Positions 48,265 through 60,410 are shown, numbered from the stretch's first letter. The stretch is DNA of 64,000 nucleotides from Chimonanthus salicifolius (GCA_013350335.1 CM023534.1:19115302-19179301); one strand, 5' to 3'. The notes: a model not told the origin generated them from the letters alone. Made by a program: numbers and translations.

Positions 48265-48795
48265 AATCTCGAAATAAATTGTGTGCCATTAGATTTATGT
48301 GTTTTTGAAAAGATTGTTATTTTTAGAAAGTTTCCTTAAATTAGAAACTTTTAAAAATATTAATGATTATGGAATTAATTTAAATTTAGAAATTTGCTAA
48401 ATCTAGAAACTATATAATTAGGATTTTCTATTTCTTATAAATTTTCTAATTTAATAGTTTCCCTTTTTAGTAACTTCTCTAATACTAGATGTTTAACTTT
48501 AAATAATTTCCAAACTTAAAAAAAATTCTAAATTTAGAATTTCTTCTAACTTTGAAAAGTTTCTAAATATGATTTCAACGAAAAAAAAATCTCGTGGAAC
48601 AAAGTTTTGATTCAATGGGGTGGGGTCCAATTTTCATAGCCTTTATTTGATTTAAATTGTTTTAATTAGGTTACAAATATTATAATTTCTTCCATTAGTT
48701 GTAAATTTAGGACAATTGCACTTGGATTATAATCATGCATTTTTGTTGAATTAGAATCTTCACCAAGGCTTATATTGTCTATGTTGCAGGAGGTC

Positions 48796-48895
48796 TAATT
48801 ACGCGCTTAAAAATCACTGGAAATATGCATAATAAGCTAAGGAGTTTTAATTGCGCGCTTAAAAATTGTTGGAAATACGCATAATAAGCTAAGTT
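48796..48895. repeat. Tandem ~49-bp repeat in the element leader
   Basis: Two copies of TAATTRCGCGCTTAAAAAT followed by GGAAATAYGCATAATAAGCTAAG, differing at a few positions. It is non-coding, between the primer-binding site and gag. Confidence 0.7.
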
Positions 48896-49022
48896 GAGTG
48901 CCTAGACTTTTCTTTTGATTTTATTTTTCTCATTCATTCATATAGATTTATTTAGGGTGTTATTTATTTATTTATTTTACTTATCGCTTGCATTTAATAT
49001 ATCCATGCATCTAGGTTGTTAG

Positions 49023-52000
49023 TGTCAAGCCCCGCCCTGAAGAGTGGGCCCGGAACGCGACTAAATTTTTTTTTTTTGGAAAGATAAACTAACACAAGCA
49101 CTCTAATTGGGCCGGATCAACGGTTAGGCACAAAGGTCACACATGATCCCAACATGCGGACTCAAACACATACCATAAGTCTACCCCATAAAAATAGACA
49201 TATTAATGAAAATAACGCATCACATGATCAGATAAAATCCATCCATTGATTCATCATTCAAAATCATGTCACAAGAGTAACTATGGAAGCATATTAGTTT
49301 AATACATCACATTTAAACAAATTAAGTACCACACCCGGTACTTAATAAAAGTAAATGGTTCCAAGAACCAACAGGAAAATATAAGGGTATTCCCCTCAGG
49401 GGGAGTCCTGAAACACCGCTTCAGCTTATCCACCTTAAGCTTGAAAAAGAGAGTCCTCCTCCTCGGGTTCATCGCCTGAAAGGTGAGTGGTGTGAGCTAA
49501 CTAGCCCAGTGAAGGAAATATAACAATACAGTTTAAGTAAAAAAATAACAGGTTAGCAACAGTTCAATAATATCACATGTTTGATAACAATAAGCATAAT
49601 CTCATGTAAAGCATCGTCATTATTTCTCATCAATTACTGCCATCATCCAACGTAACGCCTGCCGACTACACTGAGACCAGTATTAAGTCCCGACATGGTC
49701 AAAATACATCCTTACAATTACATCTCCGGCTTTGACTTAGCTGATACTGACATCCTCAAGTCAGCAACTAACGACATCATGGTCCACCCATGGTCTAGTA
49801 GACATAAACCATCTCTCATATGGCCGATATTGGTTCAATAGCCCAGGTACGTGGAAGCAGTCTTTCATAACCATATGATCAACATCATAATATTCACAAT
49901 CATCATAAGCACTCTTACCATAGTGCATCATGTCTAGGCACATGAGTGGATTCATCAAATCTGAAACCACCCATTACCCAAGACTCATCTCATATAAAAC
50001 CATTTTACATATCCTGCAAAGTTAAGTTCCTTCACCGTGATTGTGTGGTTACGCGGTCTCTTTTCAAACAAACAGACAAGTGTACAATCAATATACATAA
50101 TAAATACGTACACACAAGTAGTATTTTAAAATCTCACATTTTTCCAAAACATATCCAAGGTATATGGGACTGAGTCTCCTACTGGGTTTCTATCATTTTT
50201 AAATTATCATAATCCACAAGATAATAATATAATAAAAAGGGGCTCAATCCAAAACTCATATTGTCTTCTGGGCATTGACCAGATTGACTTATTGAGTTAG
50301 GTCTAGATCCTCGGGTCACTTCTCGGTTGTCTTCTGGATAGGGCCAGATCTGACATTTTGAGTTAGGCCTTGAGGTCACTCAGTGCCCGACTATATAGCA
50401 TCGGCCTGGAAGTGAATCACTCAGTGCCCGACCAATAGGGCCGGCCTGGAAGCAGATACAATAGTATTTACACTATAAATAATAAGAGAAAAAGGGTTAG
50501 TACAATTTAATTAACAAGGGGTATTAATCATAACACATCATTAACCATAATCAAGCAACATTAGAAATCAATAACATTCAAACAATATTTTAACATCCAA
50601 AAACTGGGTCCCTCGGAACCAGGTACAGTGGCTTCGGACCATCTGAACCACACCTAATCTAGTCACTGACCTCGGAACATGGGTCTGACTTCGGATCGTC
50701 CGAAGATTGGGTCTCGGGTCATCCGAAGTCCTTCCGAACTGAAAAACAGAGGAAAAATAAGTCTCAATGGGTATGGGTCCTCGGACCATCCGAAGTCTGG
50801 GTTCGGAACGTCCGAGTGGGTTCGGCCCTTCTGAGCTCGGCTCGGTTTGTCCGAAGGGGTCTGGCTTGCCTCGGACGTAACTGGGCTTCGGGTGAAGCTC
50901 GGAACGTCCGAACGTTCGGACAGTCCGAAGATCGGCTCTCGGACCGTCCGAGAGTCGTCTCCCTCCACTGTCTGCACCAATAGACAGTGACGACCGTTAC
51001 ACAGTGAAATACGAATCCGGAAAAAGAGGGCTTTCCGATGGACTCCTCTAAGAGTCCTCTTTCCATAGGGAGAGGTTTGGAGCTCAAAAGCTCACCAGGC
51101 CAACCGATTTTAAAGTCAAATTCTCACGGGTACATGAAATCCATGGTTTTCCTTAAAACTTCAAATTAGTTTTTCTCACTGAAAACAGGGTCAAATTCTG
51201 TTTTATTTGATTCAAAACTGACTGGAATGGAAAGGGGAATGCAAAGGATACCTTCGCTTGGGTTCCTGGGTTAAGAAATCCGGATTTGAAAATCTCCTCC
51301 TTCTTAAGCTACGGTTACTGAAATTGGTAACAGAGGCTGGGTTTCTGGTTTTTGAAACAGAGAACAGAGAGCTTGAGAGGTAGAGAAAGAAAAGCAGATA
51401 TTGCTGGGAGTTTAAACTGAGGAGAGGAGGGTCGGTTTTATAGAGAAATGGCCAGAAGGGACGGCCGGGTGGCCATTGCATGCATCTGCATGCAGGCGCC
51501 GCTGACTTTTACAACAGTAAACAGGTTTATGGTTTCAAATAAGTCCTCTTGCAGTTTCAAATTTACAAATTAGTACTTGAGTTTAATAAAAGCCGATTTT
51601 ACACTAAAGGCAATAATTTAAAAACTCAAAAATATTAATCCAACCTTACCGATAAGTTGGGTTTTGAAAACCTTGGTCAGCATAAAATTTTTGGAATTTA
51701 ACTCCCACTAAAAACCATTTATTTAAATAAAAATCATAATTTAACCTTATTTACTTAATTAAACAAATGTTAAATAAATCATTTTAGAAATTTCATTTTG
51801 GGGTGAAATGGAATAACTAGACCATTCTTAAAATGGTCTAATATAAAATACCATTTTCAAAATTTATCTCTTTTCTGAAATTATTTAAAATAATTAAAAC
51901 TCCCTTTTGGGGTTTTGACAAGAGGATTTTAAATACCATTTTTCTAAAATAAATTCATTTTAAAAATTAGAAATATAAATCCTTTATTAAGGAAAACATT

Positions 52001-52222
52001 ATCAATCAACAATAATCACATAAAATCACACAATTTATAAAATAAACACAACAAGCGGTAAATTACCAAAATGCCCATCCAGCTGAACGAGCTGGATCAC
52101 TGAGCTCACGAGCTCAGATTGGGCCACACTTGGGCTTTCCTCAAAGCCCTAACCGTAATCTCCTAGATTAACCGGTTAAACAGGATTATTAAGCTAAAAC
52201 AAGCCTAATCTGGGGTATTACA
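49023..52222 (-). mobile_element. 3.2-kb solo LTR inserted in the Athila-type leader
   Basis: 3200 bp from TGTCAAGCCCC to GGGGTATTACA with perfect 5-bp target duplications GTTAG (49,018-49,022 and 52,223-52,227). Minus orientation is inferred from TATAAAA on the minus strand at 51,437-51,443 and from the TGTAATACCCC start common in plant gypsy LTRs. It has no coding capacity; open frames at 50,568-51,087 only reflect a motif array. No internal region remains, so it is a recombination product. Its family was not determined. Confidence 0.88.
50600..50970. repeat. Cluster of TCGGACNGTCCGA-like palindromes
   Basis: About a dozen words such as TCGGACCATCCGA, TCGGAACGTCCGA, TCGGACCGTCCGA and CGAACGTTCGGACAGTCCGA lie within 370 bp of the solo LTR, upstream of its presumed TATA box (minus orientation they lie downstream, in the transcribed part). 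GC content is far above the surroundings. Confidence 0.7.
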
Positions 52223-52901
52223 GTTAGTATTCATGCATTAGTTTAGATTGCTTTATTATTATTTGCATATTTGTTTGAATGTTGTGTGGCAATTTAGGAC
52301 TACATTTTCACAATATCTAGAAAAATAAGATTAGTAAATTTGGTTCATGGATCTCCTTAATAAAATCAATTAAGGAACCATTAGGCTAAGTTTTAGGATT
52401 TCATGCTCATTAGGAACTTTTTCGATCTAAATAAATTTTTGTAACCGGTAAATAGTTTATCTTCAAGAATGGTGTCTAAGGCTAGTTCTATCACCAAGAC
52501 ATGAGGTCGAGAATGCTCTAAGAATAAGATGGGAAGAGATGACGTGTGCTCCCCCACTTACGTGGGGACTTACCTGGCCATTTTCAGGTTAAATTCTCAT
52601 CGGAGACTTACATTATTTGGAAATTAAAATAAGAGCAAGTCTAGAGACAATCTTTAGGGTCCTATTAGCCAAATAAAAATTTGATTGCATAAGTGCAATT
52701 CAAATTTAGATTTAGGCATTTTCTTGTATGAATTTGGTTGAGCGTGAATGATCGTGTCTGTGTATGAATTATTGGTGTCGTGACTCTCACAATTGTTTGG
52801 TTCGAGTTACATTTTCTGTCGATTTACCAATCGTTGCGTCCGGAGCTCAATCTAGCTCAGTCATAGACAGTCCACCTCCATCACCACCACCATCACCTAA
52901 C

Positions 52902-54540
52902 ATGGTCGGATAAAAAGTCGAAGAGAAAACCCTCTAAGAATACTTTTCAGCAGTCACACCCAATGCACCATAGTGCATAGCTGTTCTAGCAACTAATGTA
53001 GCCTTTGAACTCAAACCAGGCCTGTTACATCTGTAACGATCCGATCCGAATACAGGGCTTATGCCTCAAGTCAGCAAGATATTCTCCGTTTTGGACCTCG
53101 CACACAGTTCGAACCCGCACAATTTTGCCTTTGGGCCTAGGCCCACATGGCTCGGTCCAAAACGCGTCTTACTTAGTCAATGGGGCTGGACTTCTCTTAA
53201 ACTCCCATTCACTTTCCTTTTCCACCGATGTGGGCAAGGTATCACAATCACCCCCCCCCCCCCCCCAAAGCCTCGAGTCGTCCCCGACTCGAAAACATCA
53301 GGGAATGAGGAAAGGCCCACACACTCCGAGTGTTGAACTCAGCGCTGACACCAAATTTGTAACAACCCGACCGGAATACAGGGCTTAGGGCTCAATTCAG
53401 CAAGATATTGTCCGCTTTGGGCCTCGCACACAGCTCAAACCAGCATGATTTTACCTTTGAGCCCGAGCCCACAGGGCCCGGCCCAAAAAGCAACTTACTT
53501 AGTCAAAGGGGTTGGCCTTTTCTTAAATCCCCATTCACTTTCATTTTCCACCGATGTGGGACTCCTATATCGGTGGGCAAGGTATCACAACATCTTTTAC
53601 CCTCATTCCATGGATTTGATCATGAAGACCCTCACTTACATGTTAAAGATTTCTTAAAATTCTGCGCCACCAATAAACTTCAAGGCGTCACTGATGAATC
53701 CATTAAACTTCGTTTATTTCATTTTTTTCTCAAAGAAAAAAGTGAAATCTTGGCTAAATTCTCTACCTGCAAAGTCCATCACAACTTGGGATCAGTTAGC
53801 CAACAAGTTTTTGAATAAATTTTCCCTTTATCTAAAACTAACACCCTCAAGAAAGAAATTTCAATCTTTAATCAGAAGGAGGGTGAACAATTCTGTAAGT
53901 TATGGGAAAGATTCAAAGATACGTTGAGTAAATGCCCCCACCACGGCTTTGGAACAGGGCAACTCGTGCAATTCTTTTATGATGGTTTAACCATATCAAA
54001 CTGCACAATGGTCGAATCTATGAAGGGTGGGGAATTTTTAAAGCTAACTGCAATCAATGGATGAAATTTCTTAGAATCATTGGTAGAAAGTTCTTAGCGA
54101 TGGACTTTTCCAAAAGTGATAATTCAGCACAAACCTCAAAGAGAGGAGGTTTATACAAATTTAGTCTCGACTTAGACGTTAAGCTTGCAATTACGAACTT
54201 AACAAAGAAAATCGATGCTTTAGCAATGACTCAGGCGATGAACCCATCATTAGGAATGCATGTTGAGGTTTGCACAATGTGTTTAGGACACACTGCCTAA
54301 AACTGTCCTTCCTTCGGATCTAATGCTAAGTGCTCAACCGATCAGGCCAACGCACTTAATAATTATGGAAGACAACAGAGAACCCCTTTCTCTGCCACAT
54401 ACAATCCTAATTGGCGGAATCATCCAAATTTTTCTTGGCGCCAGAATCAACCTCCAGTAGGTCAAGGACCCCCTTAATATCAAGGTCCACCATACCAACC
54501 ACCTCAAAACCAGCCATTCCACTCATCTCAAAATCATCCA
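52902..54540 (+). pseudogene. Athila-type gag, interrupted by a TRIM
   Basis: Begins near the ATG at 52,902 and reads TLxEYFSAVTPNAP...ATNVAFELKPGLLH up to 53,031. It resumes after the TRIM at 53,595 with LPSFHGFDHEDPHLHV and LKFCATNKLQGVTDESIKL, shifts frame near 53,738 to SWLNSLPAKSITTWDQLANK and FLNKF, and shifts again. A degenerate knuckle (CTMCLGHTA-stop-NC) is near 54,270-54,305, followed by a Gln/Pro/Asn-rich tail. This is the retrotransposon gag (capsid and nucleocapsid) of Ty3/gypsy type. There are at least two stops before the TRIM and several after it, so it is non-functional. Confidence 0.8.
53032..53589 (-). mobile_element. TRIM (terminal-repeat retrotransposon in miniature)
   Basis: 558 bp with perfect 5-bp target duplications ACATC (53,027-53,031 and 53,590-53,594). 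Terminal direct repeats are 53,032-53,246 (215 bp) and 53,358-53,589 (232 bp); both begin TGTAAC and end GGTATCACA, and the shorter lacks 17 bp near the end. In minus orientation the 5' repeat is followed by TTTGGTGTCAGCGCTG, a primer-binding-site-like word. The interior (about 110 bp) holds a C-run and no coding frame. The phrase CAAAGCGGACAATATCTTG in the repeats (minus) is common in plant TRIMs. Removing the element restores gag continuity. Confidence 0.88.
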
Positions 54541-54729
54541 ACCTAGTCAAATTAGTCTTATCAATCAGGTCCATCTCAACAACGTAAGCCCTCTCTCGAG
54601 GATACGCTGCAACAATTCATGCAGTCTACCCAGCAGGCTATGCACAAGCTTAAAACACAGCTTGGGTAATTAGCAACCGCAATAGGAGATAAGGAGAATG
54701 GTAGATTTCAAAGTCAGTCTATCCCAAAC

Positions 54730-55530
54730 TCCAAGGGCCAGAATGATGTTTCATTGTCTAATCCAGAAGACGCTAACTTCATTATTACCTTGAGATCTGG
54801 GAGACAGGTAAAAAATAAAGTGAAAATTTTTAGACAACCGGAAGGCCAAACCACTGGTCAATCCAAGCATCAGGATGAACCATCGAGTCCATCCCCAATC
54901 CAAATCGCACTACATCCATCTGGTAGAAAACCATACGTATCTAGGGCTCCGCACCCTCAGAGGCTCATCACCAAGCAAGGGGTACCTTATGGTGACATAC
55001 TAGAGGTATTCAAACATGTCAATATCAACATTATTCTACTTGATGCCATCAATCAGATACCCTCATATGCCAAGTTTCTCAAACACCTTTGTACGGCGAA
55101 ATAGAGAATTAATGTTCCCACAAAGGCATTTCTAGTAGAAAATGCGAGTGCTCTCCTCCAACAATCATTCCCGATTAAACATAAGGACCCTAGGTACCCA
55201 ACCATTGTATGCACCATTGGTACATATGAAATTGACAGGGCCTTATTAGATATGGGAGCTAGTATCAGCTTATTGCCATACTCTGTTTATGAGCAGTTGG
55301 GGCTGGAATAGCTAAAACCCACTCCTATCACAGTACAGTTAAATGAAAGCTCTGTAAGAATTTCGAGAGGTGTGATAGAAGACGTTCTGGTGAAAGTAGA
55401 AAATTCTATTTTCCGGTTGATTTTGTGGTGCTGGATACACAGTCCGTTCAGAACGAAAGTAGACACATTCCGGTTATTCTTGTACGACCATTCTTGGTCA
55501 CAGTAAAAGTTGTTATCAACTGCCAAGATG
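54730..55530 (+). pseudogene. Athila-type protease region
   Basis: After DANFIITLRSGRQVKNKVK and a linker with GRKPYVSRAPHPQ, the retropepsin core reads ALLDMGASISLLPYSVYEQL at about 55,240-55,300. The catalytic D-S/T-G appears as D-M-G-A, as often in this branch (D-L-G-A) and with Met here. Stops at about 55,102 and 55,309 and a frameshift near 55,410 break it; the next frame continues VLDTQSVQNESRHIPVILVR. In active elements it processes the polyprotein. Confidence 0.75.
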
Positions 55531-56935
55531 GTATGCTTAAGCTGTCGTTCGGAGATCTAACGACAGAGCTCAATGTGCTTGGCTTATGTCGACAACCTTT
55601 CTGCACAAACGATCCGTGCAAGGTTAATATGATCCAGAGTTCTGTCCAAGAGTCCTTCCTTCACTTCATTTGTGATGACCCATTTGAGAAGACTTTTTCC
55701 GCTTTTAGCATAGACTTCAATGAAAATGGTAAACAAGAAGTGAATGCTGTGTTTGACGCATCTCCATATGCGCGAAGGCTCACCAAATTCGAACCTCTCC
55801 TTGTTAGTCAATCTGTTCCGATCCCCTCTATCGAGAAGCCACCAAAATTAGAACTCAAGTCACTCCCTGAGACACTTAAATATTCTTATCTTGGACCATC
55901 AGACATTTTACCTCTTATCATAGCTTCCGATTTAACTTCTGAGCAGGAGTCTAAACTTCTTATTGTTTTAGAGATCACCGCGAAGCTATTGGATGGTCAA
56001 TTGCCGATCTTAAAGGAATTAGTCCCTCTGTGGTCATGCATAAAATTCACTTGGAAGAAAATTCCAAGACATCCAGAGAACCGCAGAAACGACTAAATCC
56101 GGCGATGTAGGATGTGATAAGAGCCGAGATTTTAAAACTTCTTGAGATAGTTATTATTTACCCAATCTCTGACAGTGCATGGGTGAGTTCGATACAGGTT
56201 GTACCTACGAAATCGGGTGTGACGGTTGTCAAGAATCAGGATAATGAGTTGGTGCCAACCCGTATCCAAACGGGTTGGAGAGTTTGCATTGATTACCGTA
56301 AGTTGAATACTGTCACTCGAAAGGACCATTTTCCTCTTCCGTTAATCAATCAGATGCTTGAACGTTTAGCCATTCATGCATTCTATTGTTTCCTTGATGG
56401 TTATTCAGGCTATAACCAGATCTACATTACTCTTAAGGATCAGGAGAAGACCACCTTCACCTGTCCGTTCGGTACGTTCGCATATCGCTGTATGCCATTC
56501 GAATTGTGTAATACACCAGCCACTTTTCAGTGGTGCATGATCAACATCTTTTCCGATACGGTCGAACGTTTCTTAGAAGTTTTCATGGATGACTTCTCTG
56601 TGTTTGGATCCAGTTTTGACCAATGCCTGCACCATCTAAGCCTTGTGCTAATCAGGTACGAAGAAAAGAACCTGGTTTTGAATTGGGAGAAATGTCACTT
56701 TATGGTGAAGTATGGCATAGTACTAGGGCACATTATTTCTAACAAAGGCATCGAAGTGGATAAGGCAAAGGTCAACCTGATCTCTAATTTACCAAGACTC
56801 CAAACCGTTAGAGAGATCAGGTCATTCTTAGGCCATGCTAGTTTTTACAGGAGGTTTATCAAAGATTTTAATAAAATTTCTAAACCTCTCTATAAACTCA
56901 TGACCAAGGATGTTAGTTTCGATTTTGATGATTAG
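55425..56935 (+). pseudogene. Athila-type reverse transcriptase region
   Basis: The linker frame (55,425-56,096) leads to RT in 56,114-56,935 after a stop near 56,108. Conserved steps visible: GWRVCIDYRKLNTVTRKDHF, FPLPLINQMLERL, DGYSGYNQI, FTCPFGTFAYRCMPFELCN, and the catalytic FMDD box followed by FSVFGSSF at about 56,582-56,605. LGHIISNKGIEVDKAKVNLI and FLGHASFYRRFIKDF follow. The catalytic aspartates of FMDD are present, so decay is mainly by stops in the flanking text. Confidence 0.88.
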
Positions 56936-57362
56936 TGCGTTCAAGCCTTTGAAAAATTGAAAACCACTCTCACCTCTGCTCCGACAATACAGCAACCTGA
57001 TTGGTCTGTCCCCTTTGAAATTATGTGCGATGTCTTCGATTATGCAGTAGGAGCCGTGTTATAAGAAAGGTTAAATCGGTTGTCTCACATTATCTACTAT
57101 GGTAGCAAAACTCTCAATGACGCTCAACTTCATTATTCCACCATGGAAAAAGAGTTGTTGACAGTCTTATTTGCACTAGACAAATTTCGATCCTACTTAG
57201 TGGGTTCGAAGGTCATTGTTTATTCTGATCATGCAGCACTTAAGTATCTCCTTTCTAAGAAATATACTAAGTCTCGCATGATCCGATGGATTTTGCTGCT
57301 ACAAAAGTTTGATATTGAATCCGGGACAAGAAGGGTTCCGAGAATGTGGTAGCAGACCACTT
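56936..57362 (+). pseudogene. Athila-type RNase H region
   Basis: Begins after a stop at 56,935. It reads CVQAFEKLKTTLTSAPTIQQ, EIMCDVFDYAVGAVL, stop, [39 protein letters not shown] and [17 protein letters not shown]. Acidic positions in CDVFDYA, EKELL and SDHAA correspond to the RNase H catalytic set. A frameshift near 57,345 leads into the VVADHLSRL text preceding integrase. Confidence 0.82.
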
Positions 57363-58748
57363 GTCTAGATTGATAACTGAGTTCACTGATGAGGCATGTC
57401 CTATCACTGAGTCCTTCCCTGATGAGCAACTCATGTCAGTGTTCCAAGTACAATGGTTTGCAGATATTGTTAACTATCTTGTTACTGGTCAAATGCCCCG
57501 CATTGGACTAAGCAAGATAGGTCTAAGTTTCTGCTATAGGTCAAAAGTTTTATCTGGATTGACCCTTATCTATTTAAACACTGTGCAGACCAAATCATTC
57601 GTCGTTGTGTCCCAGAAGAAGAGCAACAACGTGCAATAAATTTCTGCCATGATCAGGCCTGTGGAGTGCATTTTAGGACTAGAAAGACAACTGCAAAAAT
57701 CTTGCAGTGTGGATTTTATTGGCCCTCCATGTTTCGAGACACCCACACTTTCTGTGTCTCGTTTAATAGATGTCAAAGATTGGGTAGTATCTCCCGTAGA
57801 AATATGATGCCTTTAAACCCCATCCTAACCATTGAGCTTTTTGATGTTCGGGGCATCGATTTCATGGAACAATTTCCTAATTCTTTTGGCAATCTATATA
57901 TCCTTATAGGGGTCGACTATGTGTCAAAGTGGGTCGAAGGGGTGACATGCAAAACCAACGACCACAAGGTTGTCCTCCGTTTCATTAAAGAAAATATTTT
58001 CTCTAGATTTGGAATTCCACAAACCATCATTAGTGATGGGGGAAAACACTTTTGCAATCGCACATTTGACAACTTGCTAAAATCATATGGGGTGACGCAC
58101 AAGGTGGCTACTCCCTATCACCCGCAAGTAAGTGGCCAAATGGAAATTTTGAATAGAGAGATTAAGCATGTTCTCGAGAAGACAATCAATCCAACTCGGA
58201 AATATTGGTCTTCCAAACTCATTGATGCACTATGGGCGTACCGTACAACTTTCAGGATGCCTATAGGAATGTCACCTTACTGTTTGGTTTATGGGAATGC
58301 ATGTCATCTTCCGGTCGAGCTAGAGCACAAAGCTTATTGGGCAATCAAAAACTTCAATTTTACTCTAGACTCTGCTGGACAACATCGGAAACTTCAGCTG
58401 GTTGAGCTGGAGGAATTACGAAATGAAGCCTATGACATGGCCAAAAGGTACAAAGATCGGATGAAAGTGCTTCATGACGAACACATCTTGAGAAAATCTT
58501 TTACAGTTGGTCAAAAAGTCTTGTTGTACAATTCAAGATTGCATCTTTTTCCTCGAAAGTTAAGGTCCAAATGGACAGGTCCATTCATTGTTTCATCAGT
58601 GTTTCCACATGGGGCAGTACAGATCAGGCATCCTACGAGTGACCGTGTGTTCAAAGTTAATGAACAACGATTAAAGCCATTTTTAGATATCTCCACTCCT
58701 AAAGAAGAGAACAAGGTCGCAATAGACGATCCTGTATACAAAGACTGA
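57363..58748 (+). pseudogene. Athila-type integrase
   Basis: The linker (57,346-57,639) ends in a stop/frameshift before the HHCC region ([10 protein letters not shown] ... [10 protein letters not shown], about 57,648-57,780). The long frame 57,666-58,748 holds the rve core: first Asp in [10 protein letters not shown], second in IISDGGKHF, and Glu in [16 protein letters not shown] (DDE triad present). Then [15 protein letters not shown] and a C-terminal [23 protein letters not shown]-binding segment. No chromodomain is seen. This is the best preserved part of the element (360 codons open). Confidence 0.88.
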
Positions 58749-59020
58749 TTTGAGGACCCATATCCATTCACTCACCTACCCATCTTCATCCTTTCCATTA
58801 TCCAGATCCACGTATCCATCTGTCTATGTCTGAGTCCGTCTGAATCTTCAATGTCTAGTTTAGGTTTTCATCGAGTCAGTCTATGATTTATTTATTTGAT
58901 CCATTTCGCACCTCATGCGTTCCTAGGTATGTCCAAACCCCGATTATTCATTTTCTAAAATATTTCTTCTTTTACACCTGGCCAGTGTAGATTAGGGAAC
59001 ATTACGGATAATGTTCAATT

Positions 59021-59036
59021 TAAGTTTGGGGGTATT
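59021..59036 (+). other. Polypurine-tract-like sequence after integrase
   Basis: TTAAGTTTGGGGGTATT matches the tract found directly before both LTRs (45,980-45,997 and 61,157-61,173), but here no LTR follows. An internal second tract is plausible for this branch; here it marks the start of the 3' non-pol region. Confidence 0.5.
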
Positions 59037-59159
59037 AAGGTCATTTATCATCCATATAAAAAAAATGTTTTGTCTTTGTGACCAGCAAACATTAAAGAAC
59101 TAGATATGAGTGATGCATGTAGACGGTCGAGTTTTTGTCTTCGCATTATGTCTGTCTAG

Positions 59160-59534
59160 AACACAAGTTCTCCCAGACTTGTGTAGGAAAATCATTTCCT
59201 TAGCTATGAGGGTCAGGAAACTGGAAATCCAAAAGGAGCAACCCAGACCTCTTTGTGGTCGAAGCACTTGACTGCAGAGAGGAAAGCTAAGAGGCTAAGA
59301 ATTTGTCACAAATGTGGACGTGGGAATTGTAATGGAATAATATCTTATGAAGGAGTTCATTGCGTGACAGCAGCAAAGCATAGACCTATAAGTGGAAATA
59401 GACAGATTTATTTGGATTTAGTTAAAGGTAGAGTAAGTCTGGAAAGACTGAGACTCCTTGGTGTCCAAAGAACTATTGATTTTCATTTAGGGGACTATAA
59501 ACGTCTTTACAATCTGGCGTTAAACGAATCATAG
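59160..59534 (+). CDS. Unidentified Cys/basic open frame in env-like position
   Basis: Open for 125 codons in the sense direction of the element, between integrase and the 3' LTR, in a stretch otherwise full of stops. There is no in-frame ATG. It shows a basic patch (KHLTAERKAKRLR) followed by a cysteine cluster C-x2-C-x4-C-x10-C (CHKCGRGNC ... HC), then a hydrophobic/basic tail (LVKGRVSLERLRLLGV). Part of the 3' half is duplicated in the DNA (see 59,428-59,673). I do not recognise the family. The basic-plus-cysteine layout recalls small nucleic-acid-binding proteins, including those of plant flexiviruses, but this is only a resemblance of layout. It could be a captured gene fragment, an env-position ORF, or chance. 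Confidence 0.3.
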
Positions 59535-59673
59535 TTTTCTTAGACAGAGAGAGGCAGACTTAATCTTTTAAGGTAGAGTAAGCAAAAGCTGAGACACCTT
59601 GGTACTTAACAAAACTGTCAATTTAAGTTTAAGAAAAGCATGCGTCTTGACAATCTGACGTAAAAAGAGTCAC
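59428..59673. repeat. Diverged ~105-bp direct duplication in the 3' region
   Basis: 59,428-59,532 and 59,571-59,673 both start GGTAGAGTAAG and share CTGAGACxCCTTGGT, CAATCTG(G/A)CGT. It duplicates part of the unidentified open frame; the second copy is not open. Confidence 0.6.
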
Positions 59674-60292
59674 ATTTTTAACATTAAGACGTAAATAAAA
59701 ATTTTTATATCATACTTTTTCGAAAAGATTTTTATAGGATTTATGCTCGGAAATACATGTACACAGCCATATTAATATTAGTCCGAAAAAGAAAAATATT
59801 TATAAGTCGAGTGATCACCAGAGGAATACTAGTGGAGACTTAAACCCATTGAGCTTTAGAGACATTCTATCCTTTTGAGGGTTATAAGTAAACTCATGTT
59901 TCTTTGATAAGCGCATTGAGTCATTGAGTGATCTCATTATCATTGATTTGGTCATACTACTAAGAACGCCATCAAATTTAAGTGAGTACACGTGAAATTT
60001 TTCTGAATTTATTCGACGCAAAGAAATCATCTTATGAAGCTTAGGATAGGATATATGCCATTTTTTTTATCGTTTGAGCCTTCAAACCCACCTATTTTTT
60101 GTCATTTCATCTTGATAGTTCTCCAGTTGAGCCTAATATAACATTTTTCATTGACTAGCCATATCTACCATACCCAACTCTAGACATGGAGTTTGAGCCA
60201 AAATTTTATATCAATTACCTATCATCATATGAGAAAAAGTTAGGGAAGAATTTGGGATACGATTCACTAAAAATAAAAAATAATATAATAAA

Positions 60293-60410
60293 AGAGAAAA
60301 AAAATGGAAACATCCATACATCAAAAAGGGATGTTGAAAGAGAGAAAAAATAAAAAAATAAAATAAAAAGGAACATCCATATGTCAAAATGGGATGTTGA
60401 AAAAGAAAAA
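60293..60410. repeat. Duplicated small hairpin in A-rich tract
   Basis: ACATCCATACATCAAAAAGG with GGGATGTTGAAAGAG occurs twice (about 60,308-60,341 and 60,373-60,405). Each copy can pair AACATCC with GGATGTT. It lies in the non-coding 3' region of the Athila-type element. Confidence 0.5.

Noticed and set aside
50568..51087. Overlapping ~105-codon minus-strand frames
   Set aside because: They fall in the TCGGAC palindrome array of a solo LTR; the Arg/Ser/Pro-rich text is a by-product of the motif.
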